The notes below the pieces were generated by a model, which saw nothing but the letters and a program-made list of their open reading frames with translations, did not search any database and was not told the DNA's origin. Below, in pieces: positions 1 through 11,183 of a DNA stretch of 64,000 nucleotides. The DNA is from Macrothele yani (lineage: Eukaryota; Arthropoda; Arachnida; Araneae; Macrothelidae). The translations under genes and the position numbers were made by a program. Each line of letters opens with the position of its first letter. Position 1 is the first letter of the stretch. The stretch covers positions 103,768,424 to 103,832,423 of the forward strand of contig CM077027.1 in NCBI GenBank assembly GCA_039090855.1, read 5' to 3'.

Positions 1-1110
1 TCCTAGGTACCACAAAAGACGCTCAAAGTTACAAAGAAAAGTAAGAGTTAAAACCCGCATAAATGTTAACAGACAAACCAATGCTTAAAAGCTGAAAAGC
101 TAAAAAACGACAGAGAAAGGTACATGAAGTACAAACATTGAACTTATAAAACCTAGAACCCAAAAACAAGGAAGAGAGCTTACCTCTTGAGTTACAAAAA
201 CTTTTCTCCTCACAAGAGGAGAACATGGCTGACCTCTTCCGCCACTCCCTAGACGCTGGGGGGCAGTGAGGGTGGGGCTGATGGCCTCCTCATACAGCAA
301 GAAACCAACGCGCGGAGATTTTAACCAGAGAAAAAAATATATAAACTTAAGACTGTGGATCTGTATGATCAGAATGAGCAGAATTAACTCTCCAGAATAC
401 ATGAGAAATATTATAAAATACACGAGCAGTTTATTTAATAATCTTTGCATGTATTAAATCACCTTAGTGAGCTTCTATAGATTAATCAGAATCTTATTAA
501 TTTTAATGTTGGTTTTACTATTTTTAGTATAGCTATCCTAGTGATGAATAACTGGTTTTCTTTTTTATTTGTTTTTATTTTCTTTTATAAACAGATTTTT
601 AAGCTTTTTTTGTGATTTTGTTTATATTATTTAATTTTTTTTTGTTTTAATAGGACCGTCATATCCATAGCACTAAGGTTCCTTTAGGTAGTTAATAGGC
701 ATCCTCTAGCCAACTTCCTTACGGCTTTGATTGGTCAGAATCATATTATTAACTGTGTAGAAAATTAAAGCAGATCTGCCAACCTTACTCTATTATTCAG
801 AATAATTTTTCTTAAAGTTCTTTTGATGAAAGAAGAAGGAATTTCGTTCTCTAGAAAACTTTCTAATAGTATATTAATGTGGTAATTGAAGTCCAAATTG
901 TTGCTGCAAATTCTTGAAATTCTTAGGACCTGAGAAATTAGTACATTCTCAATTACTTTGGTTGAAATGTTATTATTCCAGTGTAGATATTTAATTACTT
1001 TGAAAGGAAAATTAACTCTTTTATCAAAGAGGCTAATAGATGGGTTACCTCTGTTGAGCTTAATGCTTAAGTCTAGGAACTCAAGTTCCTGATTACTGTG
1101 GTTGGTTTTA
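1..1110 (-). repeat. Left arm of a 1.1-kb inverted repeat (Penelope-like 3' half, inverted)
   Basis: This arm is the reverse complement of 2246-3353. Pairing follows position i with 3354-i up to about 600, then 3356-i. The shift comes from two homopolymer differences (T7 against A6 near 606, and T9 against A8 near 635). I saw no other mismatch in the stretches I compared. The arm carries the inverted last third of the reverse transcriptase frame (about 766-1110) plus its 3' non-coding tail (1-765). The left end may lie outside the window, because pairing runs to base 1. Family knowledge: Penelope-like elements often carry an inverted, 5'-truncated partner copy. Confidence 0.93.
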
Positions 1111-2591
1111 TCACCGGAAACTTGAGTTTTGTTGAAAATGAAAAGCTTAGGAATTTATTAGAGTATGGCTCTAATTTCAGACCTTCCTTCACAATTTCCA
1201 AAGAAAGGATTCTTGAGAGCTTCACTCAAGATGTAAATAAGTACATCGTAAAAACCAGTTTAACGTACAATCAGCCTATTGAGGCCTTCGCAGAATGGAA
1301 ATATAATATAATCAATAGCTTCACCGGTGAGTTGGCAGGTCTGGACTTTTGTTTCGACAGAAATCTCTTTTTCTCTGGAGAAGCTAAAAGGTCACTCTCC
1401 AAACTACAAGACCAATTTATTTTTACCACTACGGATAAAGCTAGCAATAATTTTGCAATTATCTGTAAGAAGTTCTATTTTGAATTGTTAACTATGGAAC
1501 TCAATAATAGAGTAACATACGAGCCCGTAAGTTATTCTACCAAGCAGTTAGAAAATCGGTTTAAGGCATTCTTCAAGAAACTTAAAATTCCGCAAACTAG
1601 AAGATATGGGCCTGAATTTCCATTTCTTTTTGCAACGGTTAAGTTTCATAAGGATCCTGTGAAGTTCAGGTTCATAGCTAGTGGAGTAAGGAGTCATAAA
1701 AAGAAAATAGATCTTGCTTTTGAAGATGTCTTAAAGAAGGTTTTGAAACACATTAGAAACTGTTCTAACTTGATGTACAGAGATTTTTGGATAATTAATA
1801 ATAATGCAGAAGTAATTTCTACTATACTCAAAGTGTGTCCCCTAGATATTAATAGTTATGATTTTGAAAACCTATATACTAATCTGCCTCTATCAGATAT
1901 AATCACTACCTTTAAAGAGCTGTATGCAGAATTTAAACTTAACCAATTTGTTGATGTAGGAACTTGGAACTCTTATCTCAATTGCTGCATAAAAAATAAC
2001 CATATCTTATATAATAATACTCTCTATAAGCAAGTGAACGGTATTCCAATGGGAACATCAACGTCCACGAATATCGCTAATCTATTCCTGTTCTTTAAGG
2101 AATATAAATTCATTAAAAATCACCCCACCTGCTCAGATAACTACCTTTACACTTTTAGATATATTGATGATCTGCTGTGTATCAATAATTCCGAAGTTAT
2201 AGAGAGTGATTTTGATAATATCTATCCTAGCTCTCTTAACTTATGTAAAACCAACCACAGTAATCAGGAACTTGAGTTCCTAGACTTAAGCATTAAGCTC
2301 AACAGAGGTAACCCATCTATTAGCCTCTTTGATAAAAGAGTTAATTTTCCTTTCAAAGTAATTAAATATCTACACTGGAATAATAACATTTCAACCAAAG
2401 TAATTGAGAATGTACTAATTTCTCAGGTCCTAAGAATTTCAAGAATTTGCAGCAACAATTTGGACTTCAATTACCACATTAATATACTATTAGAAAGTTT
2501 TCTAGAGAACGAAATTCCTTCTTCTTTCATCAAAAGAACTTTAAGAAAAATTATTCTGAATAATAGAGTAAGGTTGGCAGATCTGCTTTAA
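1098..2591 (+). CDS. Penelope-like reverse transcriptase, 5'-truncated, no endonuclease seen
   Basis: The open frame codes for about 497 residues. Reverse transcriptase motifs appear in order: TTDKASNNF (about 111-119), KFHKDPVKFRF (about 182-192), motif A YDFENLYTNLP with the catalytic Asp near 255, motif B NGIPMGTSTSTNIAN (about 314-328), motif C FRYIDD (353-358) and LEFLDL (about 392). This layout matches Penelope-like and TERT-like enzymes rather than LTR or LINE enzymes. No GIY-YIG domain follows, and the stop comes soon after the thumb region. The frame has no ATG at its start. It is open from 1077, and its first codons lie in the inverted left arm, so the natural N-terminus is lost. 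Residues from about 383 onward are encoded in the right arm. The frame is otherwise intact, which suggests a young copy. A diverged relative of the Penelope group is the alternative. Confidence 0.8.
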   Translation: MVGFITGNLSFVENEKLRNLLEYGSNFRPSFTISKERILESFTQDVNKYIVKTSLTYNQPIEAFAEWKYNIINSFTGELAGLDFCFDRNLFFSGEAKRSLSKLQDQFIFTTTDKASNNFAIICKKFYFELLTMELNNRVTYEPVSYSTKQLENRFKAFFKKLKIPQTRRYGPEFPFLFATVKFHKDPVKFRFIASGVRSHKKKIDLAFEDVLKKVLKHIRNCSNLMYRDFWIINNNAEVISTILKVCPLDINSYDFENLYTNLPLSDIITTFKELYAEFKLNQFVDVGTWNSYLNCCIKNNHILYNNTLYKQVNGIPMGTSTSTNIANLFLFFKEYKFIKNHPTCSDNYLYTFRYIDDLLCINNSEVIESDFDNIYPSSLNLCKTNHSNQELEFLDLSIKLNRGNPSISLFDKRVNFPFKVIKYLHWNNNISTKVIENVLISQVLRISRICSNNLDFNYHINILLESFLENEIPSSFIKRTLRKIILNNRVRLADLL

Positions 2592-3353
2592 TTTTCTACA
2601 CAGTTAATAATATGATTCTGACCAATCAAAGCCGTAAGGAAGTTGGCTAGAGGATGCCTATTAACTACCTAAAGGAACCTTAGTGCTATGGATATGACGG
2701 TCCTATTAAAACAAAAAAAATTAAATAATATAAACAAAATCACAAAAAAGCTTAAAAATCTGTTTATAAAAGAAAATAAAAACAAATAAAAAAGAAAACC
2801 AGTTATTCATCACTAGGATAGCTATACTAAAAATAGTAAAACCAACATTAAAATTAATAAGATTCTGATTAATCTATAGAAGCTCACTAAGGTGATTTAA
2901 TACATGCAAAGATTATTAAATAAACTGCTCGTGTATTTTATAATATTTCTCATGTATTCTGGAGAGTTAATTCTGCTCATTCTGATCATACAGATCCACA
3001 GTCTTAAGTTTATATATTTTTTTCTCTGGTTAAAATCTCCGCGCGTTGGTTTCTTGCTGTATGAGGAGGCCATCAGCCCCACCCTCACTGCCCCCCAGCG
3101 TCTAGGGAGTGGCGGAAGAGGTCAGCCATGTTCTCCTCTTGTGAGGAGAAAAGTTTTTGTAACTCAAGAGGTAAGCTCTCTTCCTTGTTTTTGGGTTCTA
3201 GGTTTTATAAGTTCAATGTTTGTACTTCATGTACCTTTCTCTGTCGTTTTTTAGCTTTTCAGCTTTTAAGCATTGGTTTGTCTGTTAACATTTATGCGGG
3301 TTTTAACTCTTACTTTTCTTTGTAACTTTGAGCGTCTTTTGTGGTACCTAGGA
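2246..3353 (+). repeat. Right arm of the 1.1-kb inverted repeat
   Basis: This is the partner of 1-1110. It contains the last third of the reverse transcriptase frame (to 2591) and about 760 bases of 3' non-coding tail. The tail has A/T homopolymers, a GC-rich patch near 3040-3130 and a small hairpin (CTCCTC-TTGT-GAGGAG, about 3132-3147). The short frames in it are mirrored in the left arm and are not credible genes. The unique centre between the arms is 1111-2245, so the two copies are joined 5' to 5' with both 3' ends pointing outward. Confidence 0.93.
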
Positions 3354-4290
3354 ACAGAAGATGGCTAAGCTTGTTCCTTTTCTATGCGCTGTCTATGCGC
3401 TGTTTTTTCAAAGTAGTTAAGTTCTTAATAACTAATTAATTATGCACTTAAAGCACTGCTGAAATACTTTGTACATATTGCAACTAACTGTTTAAGGTAT
3501 ATAACTTTCACAAAGTTTTCTTTAGTTAATTATTATCTTTAACTTATTCTCGTTTTCGTGCTGTCATAAGTTGTAGAGTAGGGGGTTTTAGACTCAAGTT
3601 TTCTTTCAAAAATCTGTTCGTTATAAATTAACATTTCCTTTTTTAATTGCAATGTAAAATTTGTTTTTCAGGTTTAAATTCTCTCTCAAACGAACTTGGA
3701 ATTTCGTTATAGCTGAAAATCATTTCTATTTATTATGTCACTCTCACAGCTTGAGTTCTCTTTAATCTTCTTCTCTCTGTTTAATAGTAACAGATGAAGA
3801 GCATGGGTCGGGCCATGAAGGTTAATGGATGCAAGCGAAATTGTTAACTAGTGCTAGGTCATGCTACTCTACGGAGGACATGACTTATATATATATTTTT
3901 TAAACTATTTTAGGTGGGAATGTTACTTGCATCTATGGCCTTGCAGAAACCCATTTCCAACTAGGTCTTTGTGGAAGTGAGAAAATGCAGAGTTTTTGCT
4001 GGTCCTTGATAAAGCCAAGGCTCAGTATTCTCAACACCTTCTACATTCAGTTGTTTTATTTTCTTTTTTTCTTTTCTCCTTTTACTCACGCAGGTAGATA
4101 CATAACCTTTTCTATGTTGTACTAGGTGTGAGTCAAAATTATATATGTATTTTTTTGCTTAGGTATCTTTATAGTATGTGAATTCTGAATTTTCAAAACT
4201 GCTGCGTTGCGCGTTTTGATTTTCAGGTTATTTTGCACCCTTCGTTTTAAATTCTAAAATTTTTTCCTTAGTCTTCAGTTTTGCTCTTAA
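3354..4290. other. No gene seen (AT-rich)
   Basis: I found no recognisable frame, RNA gene or transposon end. Short pyrimidine-rich stretches are present, but no exon could be supported. Confidence 0.6.

Positions 4291-4291
<1 letters not shown>

Positions 4292-4327
<36 letters not shown>
4292..4327. repeat. (AT)n microsatellite
   Basis: About 18 perfect AT dinucleotides. Confidence 0.97.
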
Positions 4328-4330
<3 letters not shown>

Positions 4331-4564
4331 GATTTACACATAATTAAGTAAACTTAAAAAAACTTGCATAATTTCTGATATTGTTACACAGCTACATAGA
4401 TCCTTCTTCAAACACAGTTAATTCCAATGAAATGACTAAATCTAAATTACACAAAAGTGATGGCATTCCAAATAAATGATTATTCAAATCCAATTAAGAT
4501 GAAAATAGTTAAATCTGATATCTGAATAATAATTATATTGAACAGTTATAATATTTAATGCAAA

Positions 4565-6416
4565 GGGTGTGACTGAATGTCATGCATAATTTCAGAAAAA
4601 TTTGGTTTCACTCTTCATGAAACAGAAATTCTTAAGTCTGACTCCAAGTGCAGTCTATTTTGTTTTTTATTTTTGATCTCCGTCATTGCAGAAAAAGTAA
4701 CTTCACATAAGTATGTAGATCCAAAAGGAGGAAGAGCATCGATCACCGTGTTTACCAAATTCAGATATTAATTTTTCAAATCCATCCTCCAGTTGAGTTG
4801 TGTATCGATTTTTGCTGAAATTCAGTTTTTAAAACAGTATTCTCCCTTATGTCAATTAGTTGTTCTTGAAGAGAGATTGGAAGATGTTCCATTTTGATGT
4901 TTCTTTCAAAGGGATTCAGAATCCATTTAGATTCTTCAATTTGAAGCTCTTCAAACAAGGTAGTAAAATCTGCTTCCAAATTTTCTAAGTGTGTCAGTAT
5001 AAGAATTCTTATTGATTCAACATTCACATCGTTTTTGACTACAAAATCATTTAATGATGGAAACATTTCCACACTTCCTTTTTCAAAATGTTCTCTCCAC
5101 TGGACAAGTTTTCTGCGAAAAGCAGTTATTTTTTCACTCATTTTTAACAGCATTATTCTTGCTTTGAAGAGAAAAACTAAGTGAATTTACCTTTTCAAAA
5201 ATGTCTGCTAAATAACGCACCTCTGCAAGCCACTTGTCATTGCAAAAAAGATGGGAAAACTTTTGGCTCTTTTCTTTTTCAGTAAGAAAAATGTGTATCT
5301 CATCTTTCAATTCAACAACTCTTTTCACCATGTGATAACCAACAAACATCAGTATGATGCAGAATACTTTTCGTAATTGTTGCCCATTTCATTACATAAC
5401 AACATAAAAAATCTACTACTTCATGGCCTTGTTTTAATGAAATTCTCCATGCTTATGACTTCTTGCAGTACCTTGTGAATTTCTGGTTCCAACTTCTTTG
5501 CTGCGATTGCTTGCCTGTGGATTATGCAGTGAATAAATTTGACGTGTGCTATCTCCTTCACCTTAGCCTGGAATTCTTTTCTTATTCTGGTCATAGCTTC
5601 TGCTTCATCACTCATTATGCTTAAACATTTCCCTCATAGTATACCATTTTTTTTGTAAAAAAAGTGTTTACTTTGAAGAATATGTCCTCTCCAGTGCACT
5701 GCTTTGTAGGTGCATCACAGAAAAGCAATTCTTCCTGCATGTTGTTGCTAAAATAATATCTTACAAATGTCACAAGTTGTGACATGTCAGCAACATCTGT
5801 GCTGTCATTTAATTGCAAAGAAACTGTTCCACTTTGTTTAGTTCTAAAACTTGTATTTTTAAATTTTCCAAAATGATATCTATTTGCCTTCTGACAGTAG
5901 TTGCGACAGGCAAAAGAATGCACTTAAGTTTGTCAGCAAACTGTTTCCCATGAATAATTTCAACCATTTTTGTTGCGGTAGGAAGAACAAGTGTTTCTCC
6001 AATTGTGTGGGGGCTTCTTGTCTTTTGAAATCATGTAGCAAACTTCCAGAGATGCTTCAAAATATTTATCATTAATCTTCAAGAAATTCTGCATGTTGCG
6101 AGACCCAGCATTTTCAAATGGCAAATTAACTGTGATGTTTATTCATGCTGTCATTTGCTAAAACTTCACGGCAAACTACACATTTATTGCAATGCTCCAC
6201 ATTGACTATGATCGATGTGAAACCAAATTTCAGATATACATCTTGGTAATATCGGATTTTCTTATTAATTTTTCTGCTTTCACAATCTTGAGAAGTTTGA
6301 ACACTTGTTAACCTTTTTTCACGCTCAAATGTGCCAGAGTCACTTGTCAAAGACATACTTCCTTCCTTGTCGTTCCTTGTGGCATTACCTTTAAGCCATT
6401 TATCCATGGTGTACAT
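4565..6416 (-). pseudogene. Decayed hAT transposase, ZBED5/FAM200-like
   Basis: The protein reads in fragments along the minus strand. The N-terminus (6416-6126) has MDKWLK and a zinc-finger-like segment, CNKCVVCREVLANDS. The core (5923-5621) has LQLNDSTDVADMSQL and VRYYF, matching the catalytic Asp region of hAT enzymes. Next come an IHRQAIAAKKL segment (5615-5421), a helical region (5349-5134) and a segment at 5153-4776. The C-terminal dimerisation block (about 4770-4590) reads TEIKNKKQNRLHLESDLR. Frames break at least five times, so no protein is made. The order and motifs match the ZBED5/FAM200 branch of hAT. Confidence 0.8.
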
Positions 6417-7008
6417 TGTACAAATGAGATGTCATATAAAGTGAATGAAGGACAAACGCATCAGAAGAAACATTTCAGAAGCAAAAATCTCGTAAAACAG
6501 CACACATAAACACTAGCGATGTTTGTCCGAGTCCAAACAGGAAGTGCACTTGTTAAAGTCGCATTTGTATTGGATTCCTGAAAGATAAGGCATTTCCTGT
6601 GAACAAAAAACCTGTTTCTTTTTACAGTTAGTCAGCAAGTATGACGAGCTAATGACATGGCGGTGAGAGGCTGGGAGCGCTGTCACACCAGCCCTCCTAA
6701 GTGTCGCTGATTTCGCCAGATGGGCAGTCAGCTGTCGCCGCCAGCCGCTTTATTCTCAGATTGGCTTGGGGTTGATGGATGTTGCCAGATAACACGACAA
6801 AAAAAGTCTGGGGATTCGTGGGGTGGAGACTGAGCCTAAAACATGCCGCTATTCACGTGACTGCAATAATAGGATGTTGTTAAAACAGAAAAGGGAAATA
6901 AATAAAATAGAGATAAACAATCTTACTCAAATGTTCGTTTGAATTCGTGAGTTTAGAAAATTTTCGCGCACTTCTGGGTTTGTGTGCACCCCACTTTGAA
7001 GACCACTG
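4565..7008 (-). mobile_element. hAT element carrying the ZBED5-like pseudogene
   Basis: The 5' end on the minus strand has a typical hAT terminal repeat, CAGTGGTCTTCAAAGTGGGG, starting at 7008 and running leftward. The first 8 flanking bases are CTCTAATT (7009-7016). The other end was not found, so the left limit is only the end of recognisable coding sequence. A GC-richer patch at about 6650-6760 probably belongs to the element's 5' untranslated or promoter region. Confidence 0.65.
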
Positions 7009-7016
7009 CTCTAATT

Positions 7017-7445
7017 GCCACATTTGGCTGACAGGTGTTGCATCCTGATGAGTTTCTGTTGCAACATAGGGACCAACCAGCCATACGCAGCTCTAAGGTG
7101 AAGCATCTGCTAAAGTTGAAGAAGTGTAGGCCAGGCATTTTCAACTCTTTATGCTTTTGATACAGAGATCACTCCGATGCATTGGACCACTGTCTGCATA
7201 ACCAAACACACTAAGCCATTTTGACATTTTATCTCCTCTATCACATGATTGGTTTGCTACTACAATCTTTTACATAACCCAACTATCGACTCCCTAATTT
7301 GCATGTCGCTCTGGCTGATAATTCTGGGCGTAAGTAGCATTTGTTATGTTGAGCAGTGTTCATTTTTGTTACTAAAGATCCAAGTGTAATGCTGAAGCCA
7401 GTGTATAATTCTTAATTAATTAGTTTTGGTGTAATTTCATTTCAG
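7017..7445. other. No gene seen
   Basis: Unique-looking AT-rich sequence between the hAT end and the candidate host start exon. It could hold the upstream intron or 5' region of that gene, but nothing can be assigned. Confidence 0.5.
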
Positions 7446-7569
7446 GCTGCAGAAACACACTGTCATGTTCTTTACACAGTAGCATTTCCATAACTGGAAG
7501 GATAAAGGAAGCAACATATCTTTCCATGTGGATCTGAAATAGAAGCTTTCACAATGGCTAAACTAGGAG
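7446..7569 (+). CDS. Candidate first coding exon of the host zinc-finger gene
   Basis: A pyrimidine-rich acceptor ending in CATTTCAG precedes 7446. The exon would hold a 5' leader, then ATG at 7554 encoding MAKLG plus one base, and a donor G|GTAGAA at 7569/7570. The single leftover G joins the two-base phase of the exon at 33861 to make GAT (Asp), giving MAKLG-DTLLCGACGQYF. The phase match and sensible junction are the evidence. There is no transcript. The start of the untranslated leader is a guess, and an alternative acceptor (TTACACAG) lies near 7480. Confidence 0.45.
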
Positions 7570-8870
7570 GTAGAATTTCTAACTTTAAAAATTTTTTGTA
7601 AAATTTTGTTTAATTGCATCCATAATGTTTTATTATGTTAAATTGTAGTTAATTTTATTTTATTAAGTAATGTGAATAGAGAATCCCTTTTACATTTTCT
7701 GTTTTGGTTACTGTGAGTTCCTGTGTGGTACATGATTTCCCCCTGTGAAGTATTCCTGCAGTTGAAATCTACTTGTGCCATTTATCACATTTTCTTATTT
7801 GAAACAAAGGTATTGTAACTTCTGGACATTTTTAGTATGACAAGTTCATTGTTAATGTCTTAATGTAGCTAGTCTTTTGCAATGAAGTTATTGGTTTAGA
7901 TATGTTTGTTATTTTGGACACTACTTCTTTCATAGCTAGAAATAGTGTTTTGGAATTTTTAGCATCAATTGGAACATGTATTAGGTTTTGATGGTGCAGT
8001 TTGAAGTAAATACAGTGGGGCTTTCCTTGTTGCTCTTGTAAATTCATATAAAGTTGGCATAATATACACATTGTAGCTTTTGCCATCTGTTCACCAAAAT
8101 TTATGGTGGGTTTGGTCCAGTAACAATGTGTTATCTTGTTGCTGCAAATTTATTGTGGAATGGTTGCTCAGAAGTAGTTACGTTGTTTTACATTGTGTTC
8201 GAGTTTAGCAGAACGCACACTTCTTCCATAGTTTAAATTTGTGACATTTTCACACTTCTTTAATAATGGCTGTAAAGCATTGTTCCTAATTATGAAAACT
8301 GGGATATTTTGATGGTGATAAAACTGGTGTTTTTCTTCTACACTTTGCCCAACACAACATTGTATTTTAAAACTGATGCCAATGAGTGAGAGAAATGCTC
8401 AAAAGAAAGAGTATCATTGTTTCTATGCTGTGTAAATTATGTGTATGTTATACAGTAATTTGTAATAAAACATCCCCATTATTCCAACTAAGTTTTATTC
8501 AGCATTTTCAAATTGTCTTGCACCATCTTTCTGATAGGAGTTTCACCTACCTATTTTGCTTTTACGTAAGTGATATTTACTTAGATCTGTGTCCTCTAGA
8601 CAGCGTTTACTGTTCTGATGTCCCAGCGATGATGACTGCTATTCTGAGGTTTAACCAGGGCTGTACAAATCCCTGGTGCCCGATTTTTTCTTTTTTTTTA
8701 TTAAAATTTTGTAATTTCCTGTAAATACCGTTAACTTCCATTGTGAAATCCACGGATTATCAGTTAAAAAGTTATAAATTTAGGTTCTGTAGATAACACA
8801 CTGCTTAAAAAAAAGTTTTGCTGCATATTTTAAAATCCACATTTTTGCTAGGAGAGGTGATATTAATGAC
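7570..8870. other. Intron-like sequence, no gene seen
   Basis: This would be the start of the first host intron. Open frames at 8086-7832 (minus) and 8386-8724 (plus) lack recognisable motifs. I see no transposon end here. Confidence 0.5.
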
Positions 8871-8877
8871 ATGACAT

Positions 8878-9052
8878 GATAATTAACACAGCAATCGGAC
8901 ATCGCCAAATTGACTGTAATTACTATTTCACACGTGAATAAAATTACATCAGAAAACTAGAAAATTTCATTGCCGTGAAGCGGGAATTGAACCCGCATCT
9001 CCCGATTACCGTTCGAGCGTGCTATCCATTGCACCACCCACGACGGTGAATT
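8878..9052 (-). mobile_element. SINE-A copy 1 (tRNA-derived)
   Basis: The minus strand has a tRNA-like head (about 9047-8972). Its T-arm is GCGGGTTCAATTCCCGC, its D-arm region is GTGGTGCAATGGATAGCAC, and its anticodon arm is CTCGA-ACGGTAA-TCGGG, whose loop places GGT (Thr) at the anticodon position. Position 33 is C instead of the required U, and the acceptor stem mispairs, so this is not a working tRNA. The body (8971-8878) ends in a conserved block containing CCGATTGCTGTGTTAATTATC. The same body and head recur at 49371-49575 and 49702-49922, and in fold-back form at 15721-15915. Confidence 0.75.
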
Positions 9053-9059
9053 CACAATT

Positions 9060-9640
9060 ATGAGAATATTTCTTCAACTCGGAGGTGATATTAAGTATAT
9101 GTACACTGAAAATCATTAACAAAAAAACAATGCAGTACAGTGAAAGAGGGCTGCAAAGAGTATATACTGTATATATATATATATTTATTATTTTTTTGGC
9201 AGAATTTTAATTGTCCTATGTGCGGAAAAGTGGGCATGTAATGTGTCCATTTACCCTACAAAAATTAGGTTTTATCTGATTATATTTTCCTGTGCCCCAG
9301 CGGTCTGAAATGTAAGAAATTTTCAAAATGTGAGATTTTTCAATTTTGTTAGTATATACACATACGGTTTTTAAATCAAAACAATGAACTTACCACAAGA
9401 TGGTGGATACATGTTTTATGTGAAACATTTCATGTTAGGTTTTTCAGCAAGTCCGATTTGGCTTCAAATTTTGGTAATAATTGTTGAGACACAATTGTGG
9501 ATCTTATAAAGCTGTCTCTTGCTTCTGGTCTGCATACTGTCTGAGCTGCTTCAGTAACCAGTTTCACAGAATGCTCTTCTGCCAGTGAATGGCAAGGGAA
9601 ATTCAAAATTTCTATTTGCTCTTGGATATTATTTACATTA
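9060..9640. other. No gene seen
   Basis: AT-rich, with a short AT repeat near 9170. A segment at about 9652-9680 (GTCTCGCAATTATATGG) resembles the terminal repeat of the neighbouring Tc1 and may be a broken outer end. Confidence 0.5.
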
Positions 9641-9837
9641 GCAACTACAGTCCGTCTCGCAATTATATGGAAAGGTGTTAAAACAGTAAATGTACGATTA
9701 GTGAAAATGTATGCAACCCATTACCACAGTGGTGAAAATAAACCACATAGTCTTTGCAGACAGTCTAGTAGTCTTTGCAGATGAGAAAATAATAATTTCA
9801 GGTATGTATTAAACATTTTAAACATGTAGTGTACTGA

Positions 9838-11013
9838 AACTGTCCCACAATTATATGGAATTTCACACAAACACGCGAGCACTAACCGCATTGCTATGCA
9901 AGTTAGCCTGTCATCAGAGCAGGATAAATAGTTGGTAAACGTGATGAGGCTGATTCAGTTTTAACAATGCCATGTGGGAAAGAGCTGTCAGCAGAGACCA
10001 TTCACGTTCAGGAGTTGCACGATCAAGGAATGAATGTAAGTGCAATTTCAAGCAAATTAAAACGATCCAAATTTTCTCTTTATAATGTTTTAAGTGGTAG
10101 CAAAAAATATCCAACTCGGAAACGAATTGGACGGCATATGTTTTGCCTCGAATGAAACGACATATCTGGAAGCTCGCTGTGCTGATAATCCGTTCATATG
10201 GAATATAAGTCAACATTAAAATGTGTTAATGTCGAAAAGTATGGTTCACATAGTATTGCAGCAGACACTCCGTGTTAAATATGCAAGACTATTACAGAAT
10301 CCACCTTTAACTGCACAGCACTCACAAGCTCGATTAAACTGGGCCAAAGACCATATGTCATGGAAGGATGAATGGCTCCAAGTATTATTTAGTGATAAAA
10401 AGAAATTTAATTTAGATGGCCCATATGATGCAAAATATTATTGGCATGATATGAGAACAGAAAAACGCCACAAATATTCAGCCGACAATACGGAGGAGGT
10501 TCCGTGATGGTATGGGCCTTTTTTGGATTTAATGGGAAAGGTAATATCTACGTTTTGTCAGGACGTCAAAATTCCGTAACACACCAGGAACTTTTAAAAA
10601 ACAGTTTGCTCCCAGCTGCTGCTGAAATAGGTGGTCCTGATGGGGTTTTTCAGCAGGACAGTTGGAGCACTCACAGAGCAACCTCTACGATGCCTGGCTG
10701 AGATCGAACAATGTCAAATTACTACCATGGTCAGCTCGCAAATCGGATCTCAACCCAATTGAAAATCTTTGGAGAATTTTGGTTCAAAGTGTTTATGCCA
10801 ATCACTGGCAATTTTCAAGCGTTTAAAGATCTGGAAACCGAAATCCTAAACTGTTGGTATGATATTGACGGTACAATTATGCATAATTTAGTATATAGTA
10901 TGCCAGAATGCATATTTCAGCGTATTGCGCATGGAGAAAAGTCAATTATTAATTGTGTTTGCCATTTAAACATTCTGGTTTTTTTTCCGTTTCCGTATAA
11001 TTCTGGGACAATG
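9838..11013 (+). mobile_element. Tc1-like DNA transposon
   Basis: The ends are imperfect inverted repeats: TGTCCCACAATTATATGGAA at 9841 against, on the opposite strand, TGTCCCAGAATTATACGGAA ending near 11009. The length of about 1.17 kb is normal for Tc1. The exact TA boundaries are not clear. It lies inside the proposed first host intron. Confidence 0.75.
9967..10900 (+). pseudogene. Tc1-like transposase, frameshifted
   Basis: The N-terminal helix-turn-helix part (9967-10155) reads AETIHVQELHDQGMNVSAIS. After a frame change, the segment near 10223-10507 holds LFSDKKKFNLDGP with the first catalytic Asp. 10504-10701 holds the second block, FQQDSWSTH, in place of the usual QQDNA..H. After another frame change, near 10740-10790, DLNPIENLW supplies the third acidic residue. 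At least three breaks make it inactive. Confidence 0.8.
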
Positions 11014-11183
11014 TTACATAGCTTGATTATTTCATAAAGCTATAATATTATGTTATGTATATGTTGTCAACAGCGTTTGACGTGGGTATATTATGTTGCT
11101 GGTCATAATACATAATGTTCCACTAGAAATCTGTTTTCTGCATTCAACTGTTTTCGTTTACAAAATTATGTTTCCATATATAT

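Noticed and set aside
255..320. Hammerhead-like core (CTGATGG ... GAAACC) in the left arm, since Penelope elements can carry hammerhead ribozymes
   Set aside because: The core needs CTGANGA, and no stem II can form between the two blocks.
29..457. Short open frames on both arms of the first palindrome (29-226, 100-450, 266-457 and mirror images at 2897-3325)
   Set aside because: They are the same non-coding 3' tail read twice. They have no domain and no codon bias.
8386..8724. 112-codon open frame
   Set aside because: No recognisable motif, AT-rich low-information translation, and no splice or promoter support.
8972..9047. Functional tRNA-Thr gene
   Set aside because: Position 33 is C, the acceptor stem mispairs, and the same head with a fixed body recurs at 49.4 and 49.8 kb, so it is a SINE.
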